NCBI GenBank assembly: GCA_014706295.1
Contig: JACSVZ010000002.1
Location: 54,908,660 to 54,972,659 of the forward strand
Direction: 5' to 3'
DNA from: Lycocorax pyrrhopterus obiensis
Lineage: Eukaryota > Chordata > Aves > Passeriformes > Paradisaeidae
Length of the DNA: 64,000 nucleotides
Below the pieces are notes generated by a model that saw nothing but the letters and a program-made list of their open reading frames with translations, did not search any database and was not told where the DNA came from. Positions 1 through 12,899 of this stretch are shown in pieces; positions within the stretch are counted from its first letter, which is position 1, and each line of letters begins with the position of its first letter. The position numbers and the translations under genes were made by a program.

Positions 1-3000
1 TAAATGGTTTTATGGGTTTTATATTTCTGTGCTGCATTTGAGATAAAAAATATAATCCAAAAGTAGAAAAGTCTGCCATGGGTAGATCTGTGTTAAATAG
101 GCATAACACATTCCCATTCTGCCGAGACAGCATTTTACGTGTACTGAGTTTGAGTGTAAATTACCTTAATTAGATTAGGTAGAAATCAGGTCTTGTGTCA
201 TAGGAATACAGGCCATATATAAATGGTCCTTATTAAATTAATAAAATAAATATTCCTTCTGGCAGTAGGAGCCAGTTCTATCCTATATGGGTAAATGAGT
301 GAACAGCAGAGAGGAATCACCCCCCAGGTTTTCATTGGAATCCTCTCCATCCCAGTCCTCCCCAAGCAGAGAAGGATCACATCCCAAAGAACAGAATGTC
401 CTTAAAAGTTGTAAATACTTCTTCAGCTGTACAGTCACTGTGCTTTACTAGACACACAGTCTCCAGATATGCAAATCCTTGTGCGGGTTTCATTCAGTTC
501 TGTCATCCCAGCATATCTGAAGGGGCTGCTCGGTGCCCAGATCAGGGCCTGAAAGGATTATCACAACACTTCTCCTGGAGTCATTACATATTGCCACAGT
601 CCTAGGCAAGCCTCCCTTAATTTCCCTTGACAGTTCATCATATCCTGACAGCAAAACTCCTCTCTATCAACTTGCAGGCATTTTGGTCCCCATCATACAG
701 CCCGGACTAGAAGTTTCCATGACTGAAATGCAAGTGTTTTAGCATTTCATGTTACTTAGGTTTGATTTTATTGCTTAAGATTCTATTTAAAATTTTTAAG
801 TAATGCAGCATGGCATTGGTATGACGATTAAGTTGAGATATTTTGATGGTGCTTTTTGCTCTTTGCTTTGTCTAAAATGAATGAACATTATTTCAATTAA
901 AATTACATTATAGAAAAATAAAGCAGAGCAAACAAGCATGGTTCATGCAAACCACCATGCTTCTTGTGGTCAAAATATGCAACATTGGCAGCAGCTAAGG
1001 TGCATCTCAGAAGTCTCTTCTTTGGACAGTAGCATTCCAGGAAAAAATTGACTGGTTTAGAGTACCACATTTATAAGTTATATATCTTCTATCAGAATCC
1101 ACTGTCATTTGTCACATCTCATTAAACAAGCAGATTTGGCTCTTGTGTGAACTTACATGACAATTGTCTCTAAGGATAGGCAGGTTTGGGAAAGTTATTA
1201 GAGAACCAATATCACATCATGTGAATAAGAAAGACTACTGAACACTGTCCAGTGTTGCAGCAGATTTCCCCATATATTCTGTGTATTTTATGATATACCA
1301 AGTAGTTCAACCAATTTGTCTTTCTGGACAACTGACAAATAGCCAGTCTTCGCTGTTTCTGCCTTTATACACAGTTTATTTTTCAATTAAAGGAATAAAA
1401 CAGACAGTACTAAAACCTCCTCCTCCCTATATCTGACTTGAGAAATACCTACATTCAAAAAGCCCCAAATTCCATTATCTCATTATTTTATACCAGCACC
1501 TGAGCTTCATTGCAGGTGAGAGACATCCAGTCTATAGGCTATCACGTCTCTCACTAATTCATGTTGGAACCAAAAAGACTATTCAAAAACAGTTGGAGAA
1601 ACAGCTGTAACCATGTTAAAGAAGTTTGTTTTGTCTGACCAATTCCAGCTACCTCATAAGCCTTTGCTTCCTATAGATTGATTTTTTAAAGCTCTACCTG
1701 ATGTCACTTGTTTTTATTGAATTTTAACTGACTTTATTTTAACATATTCTGAAACATCTAAGGGGGTAGGATGCTCGCTGAAGTCACTTCTGTATTGGAT
1801 TACACACTTCAGATCCATAGGCTCTATCACATTGAACACATTCAAAATGGACTGGCCACCACCAAAAAAGCACGTTTCGCATCTTCTAGAAATTGTGATA
1901 TGACTTCCTGCACACAAGAGTGTAGCAGAAATGCAATATTATTAAGTAATTCCAGCATTCACTGAAATAACTCACAATTTGCATTTTTCCTGACTAATAT
2001 CAGCATTTTTTCCTACATTCAGAGCTGTTAAGCTTCCTCATGGAAACTGAACAGTTCAGTACCTGTGTTTTTCAGGATTTTATAGCTTAAATTCTTGTGT
2101 CAGAGCCTGGCTTTTAGCAAGCAAAGGAGGCAATGGCAGAAGGATTTGCAAAAATAACTCCTGTTTCTTTTTTAGCTTACTGCTGTGTGTTACTGCCTCT
2201 GAGACAAGAGCTGGTGAAAATATTTTGGGGGGAGAGAGTGAGATACACTTACGAAATATGGTAATGATTTTTAAAAATGCAAAAATTTTATTTCATAGCT
2301 ACAGGTTTTCATTATTTATTTAGTAGCTCATCCAATAATTCTAGCCCTGAACAACAGCTCCACTCCAAAAGAAGACCCACAAAAGCATTCAGAAAACCAG
2401 TAAGTGCAACATTTTGTGCATGTGCTTGTCAGGGGCTGATATCCTGTGTTATCCAGTGTTTGTTTAACAGAATCTTAACCCTGATTTAATGAGCTGTTTG
2501 TTGGGCAGGAATTTTCTAAGAGGAAACGCCACAATCAAAGACACAGTTTGAAAAGAAAAACTGTTGAATGGTAACACAAAAAGGTTGAATTGTATCTTCA
2601 GAAACACATTTATACATGCTTGTTCACTTCCACTTACCCATGAAACAATGCACAGCCAAGTCATGTAAGCACTAACCCCGAAGCATACAGAATTACTCAG
2701 TGACACTGTGCAAGAGCCTAAATAGACACTTGCTTTACATAAGTGCATGCTCCTCCCAGCCTCTTTGCATATTAGTGCAAGCTTTGGGGAAGAGCTTTCG
2801 GGTACTTTGAAAATGTACAACTGATGTCAAATTTGCCACTCTAGCTTTTTCAGTTTGTCTTGGAAATTAACAAAACTTCTGCTTGTAGTACTTGTGCTTT
2901 AGAAACAGAATACTCATGCACAGCAACTGCAGTCCTGCTTTTCACAAGTTTACATGTGAACTTTTTATCACAATGACTCTTTCTCTAAAGCACCAGGTAG

Positions 3001-5930
3001 TTTTTTTCAGAACAGCCTAGATAGTGGTACAGAAAGCAGCCGAGTGCGCAGCACAGAGCAAATCAATATATTAACTTTAGCAGAAGCTACTACCTATCCC
3101 CGTTACTTACAGGAGAATAGGTAGAAAGATAAAACACATCCATAATGCCTTAAATATAGTGGCTCCTCTATCTTCATTTACGGGAATTAATTTTCATTTC
3201 CTGGATCCTACTGTGAATGCTTCCAGTGGACTGCACAATAGCTACAGTTTAAAAATTTCTTAAACAGAGTTTTTGCTCAGTGTGGGGACACTTGGTTTAT
3301 TCCCCAGCACTGAGCACCTGCATTAGTTTCCCTGCATGTATCCCTACATCCACAGTTTGGGATCTAAGAGCAGATGGAAAACAATTTACAGACCTTTAAC
3401 AGCACTTGTTATTAGTGTCTCTTTTCTGCACATTCATATTTGAGAAGTGGACTGCCAGGAGAGCATACACAGGCAGAGGGAAGAAAGCCTCCTAGAGCAC
3501 CTAGGAAGGGACTGAGTAAGGAGGATAGACAAGCAAGCTAGGACAGATTCAAGCACAGCTGAATTTCTATTTGTAGTCACTCTTTTCTCCCCTCCCCATG
3601 TACTACAACATTTCAGGATCTGACCTTCAATGAACAGAAGTACTGGGGAACAACTTCACTAAGATAGTGATACACACATAGCAACCACAGTTGATATAAG
3701 CCCATATGCTTCTATTGAAAAAAGGATGATAATGAAACAGGCCTGAGCTTCTCCACAGACATGGTAAAAACTTACCAAATACATCCTGTCCTATTAGAAA
3801 CCAAATTCTGTTCAGAATACAAGCCCTTGAGAGTGACCACTTGCTCTCTCTGGTGGTACTATGGATCTTGCACAACTACATTCATGCTGCCTTTTGGTCA
3901 TATTTGCCCTTCAATCTTAGTCACTCCTTAGTTTTGAGAATTAATCTATTTGTCTCCCTGCACAGTCTCAGAGGATGCTGGTTTTCCACTGGACAGTGTG
4001 GGGCAGACCAAAACTGGATACACAGAGAATCACACTGATGTGGAAACAGCCATAAATTCTCCAGTAATAATTCAGCAGAAAGAATACAAATTTCTGAGTA
4101 CAGATTGGCCTTATGAATAAAGCAGGAAAGCATTTTCAGTGAGAGCAAAAAATGCTTTTTATTCTGGGCATAACAGTCAGTTTAAACATTCACAGCTGTT
4201 TAAATGCACCTTATAATTTCCCTAGAAATACTGCACACTACATTGATATGTACATGAAGGCATTTACATGTGTAGAAGAGCAAATTCCATTGAGAAGTCA
4301 CTCTCCATTGCAGCATAAACACCGTACCACCGAGGTGGAAGTTGTTAGTGTTTCTTACCAGTAGGTCAGTCAGCAATTCCATCTGTCTTTTTGACAATTT
4401 GTTCACAGCTTCCCAATTCCCTTGCGGTTTCTTGTCCAGTGAAACCCCTTGGAATGCACCGTGATTGCAGGTTACTTTCTTTTTCTGTGCTGTGCAAAGG
4501 CAAGCCACAGAGCAGAGGGTTTTTTTCCACAAGGCCAAATGCACATTCCTTCACAGTTCCTTCCTATAACAGCTGATAAATTCCTGATTCAAGATTCAGA
4601 GCAGCTACAGCCAAGTCCCTCGGCTGTGGCTCCCTTTTAACAGGGGTTAAACTGCCTCACATCCCATTGGTTTCAATGGGAGAGGGAGAGGCCTGGCTCC
4701 TTCATGTTATATGGTCCATGTATGGTTTGTATATTGGAGCCAGTTTCATGTACAAGGTACACTGACAGCGCTATCCAGTCTTTTTATTTTTAGTGCTTAA
4801 ATCAAAGAATTCAGAAATGAGGAAAATACTCCATCATCCCTTTCTGTATCCTGTCAGATCCTCCCATTCCTTGTTAGCAAAAAGAAGTGTGTAATGCCAA
4901 GACAAGAGGTGGAGAGATCCAGGTTTTAAAATTATTCCCTTTATATTGATATGCTGAATTCAGAATCTTAAATCATTATCCAAATAAAACTTCCAAAAAT
5001 GAAATGACCAGTGAGTGAAATCCTAATGAGTATGAGTGGGCCAAGGTTTCACCCCTGGAGCTCTTGAATATTTCACTCTTAAAGAGGAAAGGGGAGATGA
5101 ATGCATTTTAAGGTTATATTAAAATAATGCCATTTAGAATAGATCACTGTTCAAAATATTTGCTAAATAATAGAGTGTATGTTGCTTTAAGCAAACCTCC
5201 TTTTTTCCTTTAAAAAATATTTTTAATGCTTCAACAGTGTATTACTAAATAAACTGACAAAACATCTCAGAACTAACATAAACGTGCAATTTTAATGCCT
5301 TCTAATCACACAAATCAGCACAAGATTTTTGTACTTGTGCATGACCTTCTTCAAATTATCCCTCCATTTTGGCTGAATGAGAATGAGCATGGGCTATTTG
5401 ATAAAAAACACTAAGTGTGTGAAATGAGGGGCCCTCATCGTTTCTGCCAGACTCCTCTTGACAGAATGATGATAGAAGCATCACATCCCTGGGAGAGTAA
5501 ATGCAAACTGACAGGAGATGAGCCTTTAGATGTTGAATATAATCTTGAATTGTGCTTGAAGTGTCTTATTATCTTGTCTTTTGATGTCTGAAGGGGTGGC
5601 TCATTGTTAGAAAAAGGAAAGCCCTTGCACATCTTTGCCATCTTTAAAAATTGTTTGGCCTTTAACAACTGCTTTTCCAACTAATGTCCATTTCTCCTGA
5701 CAATAAATATGGCAGGTCGTCAGCAAGTGACAAACAATTTACTTTACATGCCAAGCTTTTATGTCTTTTGAGAGCTCATGTGGAAGCATATTTTAAAAAG
5801 CCAGGAAATTAGCACCATTACAAATGTTAAAATGGCTGCATGTGTGTAGCTTGCTGCGTGGTTATTCATTACTGCTATGTTTCTGTTTTAAAGTCCTGTC
5901 TTTCCTGTAATCAGACTGCTGTTAAAGTTC
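1..5930. other. Intronic sequence with no recognised element
   Basis: The sequence is AT-rich with short chance ORFs on both strands. Around 4655-4700 (CCCATTG, four-base loop, CAATGGG at 4663-4680) and 4995-5070 (gtgaaatccta...ggtttcacccc) there are traces resembling ancient amniote interspersed repeats that carry the 'cccattgacttcaatggg' type motif. They are too decayed to name. Confidence 0.6.
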
Positions 5931-5938
5931 TTTATTTA

Positions 5939-5962
5939 TCATTGACTAAAAATAGTCAATGA
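5939..5962. promoter_or_regulatory. Perfect 10-bp hairpin centred on a MEF2-type site
   Basis: The arms are TCATTGACTA and TAGTCAATGA with an AAAA loop. The centre reads CTAAAAATAG at 5946-5955, an exact match to the MEF2 consensus CTA(A/T)4TAG. The match and the symmetry are seen directly; a function as an enhancer site is inference. Confidence 0.5.
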
Positions 5963-8900
5963 AAAATACAGAGCAAGAGGCAATTTTCTTCTGCTCTAAA
6001 AAAAGAACTATTATAGAGAAAGTACATGGGTAGTGCATAAAATCATATTTATTAATCATAACAAATCAATATTAGTAGCAGTATGGCACAGTTTACCTGT
6101 ATTGCAGACCCTCACAATCACATCACTGTTTTTCCACCTTCAAGCAGCTCGACTTTTTTCTTTCTTTCTTTTTTTTTCCAACTTAAAAGTTTAATGACGA
6201 ATCAGATCAATATGATTCCTTAGCAACTAAATCACAGGCACACTAGTTTTTCCTGTCACAGCACCAGTTTTGCGAAAGCAGTCAAGTTCTTTTTTCAGGC
6301 CTCCGTCACTCTGAGAATCCATAAGAATTCTCAAATGGATCATAAACTGTTACAGGGTTCAGGTTATTGTATCATTATAAAAACGTATTGATATAGTACA
6401 GATGACAAGACATGCAGCTCTTGTGCTAGTCTATTACAACCATCTGAATACCATAAGAAATATCAGATATAAACAAAATAAAACAGTCAGCAGTATGCTG
6501 TCTTTTAGGGAACCCTTTTTTTTTAACTGTTTTAAGCTGGTTTGAAATACAGCAGTTATATGAACCCACAGAAAAGAGAACACAAAATCAGAAGAATGTT
6601 TTATTAAAAATAAATAACCAAAAACCTGACCAGAGCCTAGAGATATATATATTTTTTTTTGCAGGAAAGGGCCTGATTTTGCTTCTTATGATGAATGTTT
6701 CACGCCTGAGTTTTCAGACAGAGTATAAAGCAAAACTCTCCTTCATCTCCCTTCCAATAGAACCCCAGACAGCCCCACTGCCACTGCTGGGAGAATGCCC
6801 CTGTATTCTAGCACACCAGCCTTTACACCAGTCAGGATCTGCTGACACAAGGAAGCCTGAAATTTATAAAAGTCAAAATACACCAGCATCATTTTGCACA
6901 AATGAGACAATGGCAATGTGAGAAAGGCATGACCCCCAAACTCAATCCCTTCGAGGTCCACGGTCACAAGCTGGAGTCCCACAAATCCAAAGCTGCTCAC
7001 TATCACATCTCATCTGAGTAAACCTTTGCATCATCTGGTCCCTCTTTTATTCATTGCTTCATAAAACCAAGAGGTGTGGGGGCTGGGGAGAGCAGGAGCA
7101 AGCCGGACCTGCTGATTGAAAGATTTTTTTTTCTTGTCAGCAACTGTTATGAGAAGGTTCACTGTGCTATATCCACACAGTTAAAATGAGAAGACTCTGA
7201 AAACAATGCATCAAATCCCAGCAACAGAGCCACACAAGAGTTTTCCCTCACACTCTTCTTCTTTTCAGGAAGAAAAAAACACATCAACTCAAACAACTTA
7301 TGCAGATACTTTTCTTTCTGGATACTATCACTAAGTTTACTGTGCTTATGAGAGTAAAGTATATTCAATTAGTAGCAAAAATATTTTTAAAATGTTTTCA
7401 TTTCCTGTTTTCTTTCAGCCGTAAGTTCCATTTTTTCTTCATAAAGATTTGTGACTTGCAGTCCAAATATTTATGACTTCAGGCAAGGAAGTATAAGAAA
7501 GGAGGAGAAATATAAAGCCTTTACCTTTACAATCACATCGAACTCATATGTATCTACCTAATTTCCTTTCCCTCCCTTTAATCTCTGCTGATTTCTCTGG
7601 TTGGTTTTGTTTTAGTAATAACTACCATTTATGTTCCTTATTATTTTTTAAATTATGATAATCCACTCTACTTAAAAACTTTTCCACCTTAATGGAAGCT
7701 TTGCTTACATTCCAACACTGACCTCCTCATGACAGCAGAGGTGGAGTCACAGAACCTTAGCAATACTCAGGGAATATACCTGCACAGCGAAGCAGAAACC
7801 TAAAGTAACCCCAGGACTGGTTCCATAATTCATCATTTGTTAAATATGAATGCAGCATATATAGACTGGTTTCTCCTTCCTGTCAGTATGTTTCCTTGGC
7901 TAATTTTTGCTCCACAACATAAGAAACCACTGTAGAGTAGTGACTAAGACAAGTGGAGGCCTCGAACCGGCTTGCAAGCACTGCTAGGATGCATATCCTC
8001 TTGAAATCGATGGTCTTCTTGTGTATGTAATGGACAGTCACCTGAGACCTGTCAGAATCTGGCCTCATGTTTATTCAAATCACTGAGGAAACATAACATC
8101 TCTACACCATGTGAATAAATCCGAAACACATGCAAAAGAAAATACAAAAACTACCCCATATAGTATTTGCTCAAGAGATTAGACTGAATTCAAATGATTT
8201 TTCTTCCTCTCCAGTTAATACTGTGCTATCTCAAGAAATAATTACACATACTTAATAGTACAATATATTAAAGTATGCCTTAAGGTATATTAACTGAAAA
8301 GCAATTCTGGCTTCTTGATTAAACACAGGTTTTTGATCATCGTCTTCAAGGAACAAACTCGCCCAAACATTAAGCTTCAAACAAATCACAGAAGACTAAA
8401 GACCCTGACAGATGGAAGCAAAATTCATTTTGCAACTGCCCATGACACAGCTGTATGTGTTTCCAGCTGTGTGCACACACCAAGGAGCAGAAGAAAGGGG
8501 AACAGCTCCAAGCTTGGCTGTAAGGAAGGAGAAGGGAAGACAGGAGAGATGGCACTTTTGTTTTTACTGACATTCTACTTTACAAGCTTTGGTGTTTGTG
8601 GTGAGAATAACAGGCTGGGCTGTGTGTCCAGTGTGCTCGGGGGAGGACTTCCTTTATAGTGTTCTGGAAGGCAACTGACTGCTAGTAATTCTTTATTCAA
8701 CAATTTAAAACCAAGATTTTAAAATGTGGGACTTTGTCAGATAGGAGACTGAGCTAGAAAATGAAAATGGTTTAATAGAATCTTTAATGGTCACCAAACC
8801 ATATGACCATCATCTGAACTGAAAAGCACAAAGATGTTCCTAAAAGCCAATATTATAAAAGTTAGTGTTACTGGCGTTCTGTAAACTCCATGTGAGTTTT

Positions 8901-11900
8901 GAAAGAAGGAATCTAATGATAGACTGCTGTAGAAAATGCTGTTCTTAATGCAAAAAAGTCTTTATTACTTATTTGTGTAACATTCAAATCTTCAGTGTAA
9001 CATGAAATTGTTTTAGGACTCTTGAGTTTTTTCATTGTTTTAAAATAATGGATGTCATATTTCAGTCACACTGGCTGTTAATTTATATATATTACAAATA
9101 TATATATGTATTTAACTTTCGTAATCACTTTCAAGTAGTGTGAGTACTCTGTTTTGTGAAACATAACATTTCTTTAAGATGACTTTAAACTGTTCAGAAA
9201 TTAAAATGGTTTACCTTTTTGAAAAAAAAAAGGACATGAGAAGAAAAACAAAACTCCCACTTTCCCAACAACCCTTCTTGTATATTCTAAAATAAAAATA
9301 GAAATCCAAATGTCTTTTAGGCATTGACAAGCAGTAGTTTAGTGTTAAAAAACATGCTTTGGAGTGCAGGGGTGTGCATTGTCCATTGATTTGGGAGATA
9401 CAGATATACCTGAAATCTAGAGAACAAACCCAGTTTTAGTCTCTCTGAAAATGGCAGATTCTACTTAGCCAGACAGAATGAGGTACTATTCTTCTCTAGA
9501 TGACCTCTGCTTTCAAAGTAAAAGGGCTTCTGAGAGCATCAAAGCAGTATCACAACATAAAGCAGGACATGTCACAATACAAATCTTCCTTTGTTTCATA
9601 CTGATATTGATTCTGATTTTTAGATGGTGGAAAAAGAGAAATGTAAGACTTTATGTTAAAAAACATCAAGCCATTTACATGAAAAAATAATATTCCTGTT
9701 GAAACCTGCAAATTATGACACATTTAATTTTATTCTGGTTTTGTCCCTGTTTAGTATTAATTTTCTAATTTCATCATTTGAATGTAGCTGCTAACTCTGA
9801 CTTTGTCAGAAATTCTTTTGTAACTCGCAAAATAATGTTATTTTATTAGTACTAATGGTAGTAGTAGTGGTAGTCATGTAAAAAGAAAATAAACCATTAG
9901 TGGAAGAAACCTTAATATATTGAATATGTAATTAAATCAAAGTATAAAAAGCTGATGTTCCCACCCTTTGACCATCTCTCCCTTTAAAAAGGGACCACAA
10001 ATGATGGATCCAACAGAAGAAACCGTTTCACAAGCAAAAAGAATTAAAACAAAGAATAACCTACAAATGACAGAAGGAACAAAACCCAGGAAGACAACAC
10101 AAGGAAAACCAAGTGCTACACAGGATATTAAAGAGAAAAATGATCCACAGGAGAATGGCAACTGTTACTATGAGCTTCCTACAGCTACCTCTGCCTTTGG
10201 ATATTTTTAAAAAATTTATTAACCTGACAGCAGGAAACTTTATACAGATTGCCCCCTGACAGGGTGCCAGTTTGGTGTAAGCACTTGCCACCTCTTTGTT
10301 TAGCATAAGGAAATCAAGAGAGGTGTTAAGTGGTGCCATGTGTACATTTGGACAAATCTAACTTTGCTTCCATCTGCCTCACCTGCACATTCCCACGAAG
10401 AACTTGATTAATCATGTGAAGTCCAATAGAAACATACAATTCTCCTTCCTTTTCTTTTTACATTTGCTTCCTTTTCAAATGTGCAAGTGTCTGATCTATT
10501 ATTAATCTCAAAACACAAACTGGCAAGGATCTCAATCAAAGAATCTAACAGTTCTTTCACAAATTACCTGTTTACTGTCTAGTAGCCAGCAAGTCCCCTT
10601 TGAAACAGCCAGCCATTTATGTTGCTTTTAAACAAGTTTGTTGCTATTTTTATAACTTCAAAGGCAGAGAGAAGAAAGATTAATTAAAGATGAACCATTT
10701 GTCATTCAGTCATACCAATTACATACTAGGATTTAATTCTTTTTTTTTCCTTCCCTTTCTAATGTTAGTTGTTCTGTGTATAAATACAGAAAGTCAAACT
10801 TCAAGCCTCATTTAAGAAACACATAGCATACACTTAAAAAAAACCCAAACACAATTAACTTATACTCAAGCCTGCTTTTGTTTTTTCTTTGCTTTTTTTT
10901 AAATAGTCTGTCTTTGTCACAATTCAGGGACAGCTACCAGAATCTTCTTTATTTCCATACAAGCAGGAGGATTTATTAGTGGGGCTGCAACACCTGTCCT
11001 TCATCAGCCCAATATTGCTTTCATCAAAGGTTGAGGAACTAAAACTCTGGTCTCCTCAGAGTTGGAATATATGTGCTAGCACCAATACCACCACTGCCTG
11101 ACCTACCTGCAACACCTAAGCACAGCAGGAAAGCTGAGCTGAGGATGGATTTTCCATCTTACCATTGCATCGTGCTTTGTGTTTAAATAGTCATAACATC
11201 TGTTTAGGTTTTAATGGGCATTTAGTCCCCATTCACAAGTGCAAGCTCCACTGACAGAGTAAGAACTCTGCCAAGAAATCAGACAACGGCATTACTCAGA
11301 GTAATTCAAGTCCCTAACTGTTTGCAAATACCTATTTAAAAATGCTCGTGTCAAATATATCCTTCAGAAATAACAATCCAATCACATAGCCAGATCTCTG
11401 GGTTCTTTAAGAGCTTACTCCTTATTTAAGCAAGACATCACTACATTTTAGAAAATGGATTTACAAGCCTGGATGATGACTCAGTCCTGTAAACATGCCA
11501 CCCATTAGTATTTCTCATACAGTCTTTGTAATTAAATAGGGTTCCTCATCCACAGATTATTTGCTTTAAGGAAAGTATCACACATTCAAGCACTAGCAGG
11601 ATCAGTCCTATGGCGTGGATAACCGATAGCGTCTAAGAACAAAGCATTCACAACCTGGAAATTACTGAATAAAATTATGTGAAGAGACAAGAATCTTTGT
11701 ATGCAGGTCAAACATATTTCAAATGTTATGTCTGCAGCATCTAAAAGAAGGCTCTGATTTTAATATAGAGACCATTTGGGCCATGAACCACCCTATCAGA
11801 ACAGAAATATTCACTACAGCTTTAAAATGCATCAAGAGCAACAAATACACATTGCTTTCTTCCATTGAAATTACCAAACCTTAGCAAAGTGTTCCTGATG

Positions 11901-12690
11901 GGCAGAGATCTTACTGGCCTTTAAAATTTGAGGATATAACCAAACCACTGAGAATCATCCTTAAATACACTGGTGAAAGGAAAGCTCATAGTCTGAAGGC
12001 CCCCACAGGCTAGATATACTGTTAAGGATGATAATGTGAGCTTCCTCACAGCAACCTGGCAATGACCTCTGCTCTGACCTGCAGAGACCACTGTCTCAAG
12101 AGGTAAAAAACAATTTAGTCCTTTATCCTTTGTAACTGAAATTATTCCAGAGCCATAAATTCTAATCAAGGCAACTCCAATTAAAAAAAAAAAATATAAA
12201 ACATATGTTTCTTTAAAGAGTAATACAAGGGATCTACTAGCAAAACATATTCAACTAGAAACAACTTCTACCTTATTTCTCTGCAGCATATACATGTATG
12301 GTTATATAGAAGTATGCACACAGTTCTGAAACACGGGTAACAACATGGGAAAGCAAAATAAAATCCCAAAGCCAATGCAGAGGTTTGAAAATAAAATCTT
12401 GTTTATTTAAATGCGTGCAGATTCATTTAACTCCCATATCCCCAATCCATGTTTCAAGCATACACAGCATTATGAAAAGATCAAAAGCCCACTAATGAAC
12501 CAAAGAAAACCACAGTCATCAGATCCAGCACAAGAAACTTAAGATTTAATTTCACTGGAACAAAACCTTGCCAGCAAAAAAAAAAAAAAACCAACCAAAA
12601 AACCCCAAAAACGTTAGCAGTCAATTTATTTTCTGTTCTGCAGTAATTAAATAGGAAACACTTGTGCTCCACAATTATAGGCTTGGTATT
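5963..12690. other. Intronic sequence, simple repeats only
   Basis: TTTC-type repeats lie at 6154-6178, an AT-rich alternating stretch with TATATA runs at about 9083-9115, and an A13 at about 12183. A15 at 12576-12590 is followed by a CCAACC/CCCC-rich tail. The longest open frames (for example 114 codons at 8315-8659) have no recognisable domains. Nothing else is supported. Confidence 0.6.
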
Positions 12691-12759
12691 GCCCTCGCTA
12701 TTTACTTACAGCTTTATTTATTTTTTCGTTCATAGAACTACAGACTGAATCTCAAAGAA

Positions 12760-12880
12760 TAACCTTTTATTATACAGTAAAATTACCTTAATATGCAAGT
12801 GCATGCACTCCCAGCTTTTTTTTTACCGTCATCTAATTATGTCACAAATTACCTTCAATTAAGCATTAATTAAGGACTGG
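12760..12880. promoter_or_regulatory. Cluster of POU- and homeodomain-type motifs (candidate non-coding element)
   Basis: Within about 100 bp there are ATGCAAGT (12793-12800, octamer-like), an adjoining GCATGC, CTAATTAT (12833-12840), CAATTAAG and TTAATTAA (12866-12873). Such AT-rich core sites are common by chance in AT-rich DNA. The density and the link to a POU-homeodomain gene make it only a candidate cis-element. Confidence 0.3.
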
Positions 12881-12899
12881 ATCTAACTCCAGGAAAGCC

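Noticed and set aside
2464..2820. 118-codon minus-strand frame
   Set aside because: No family resemblance, no flanking splice sites, cysteine-rich by chance.
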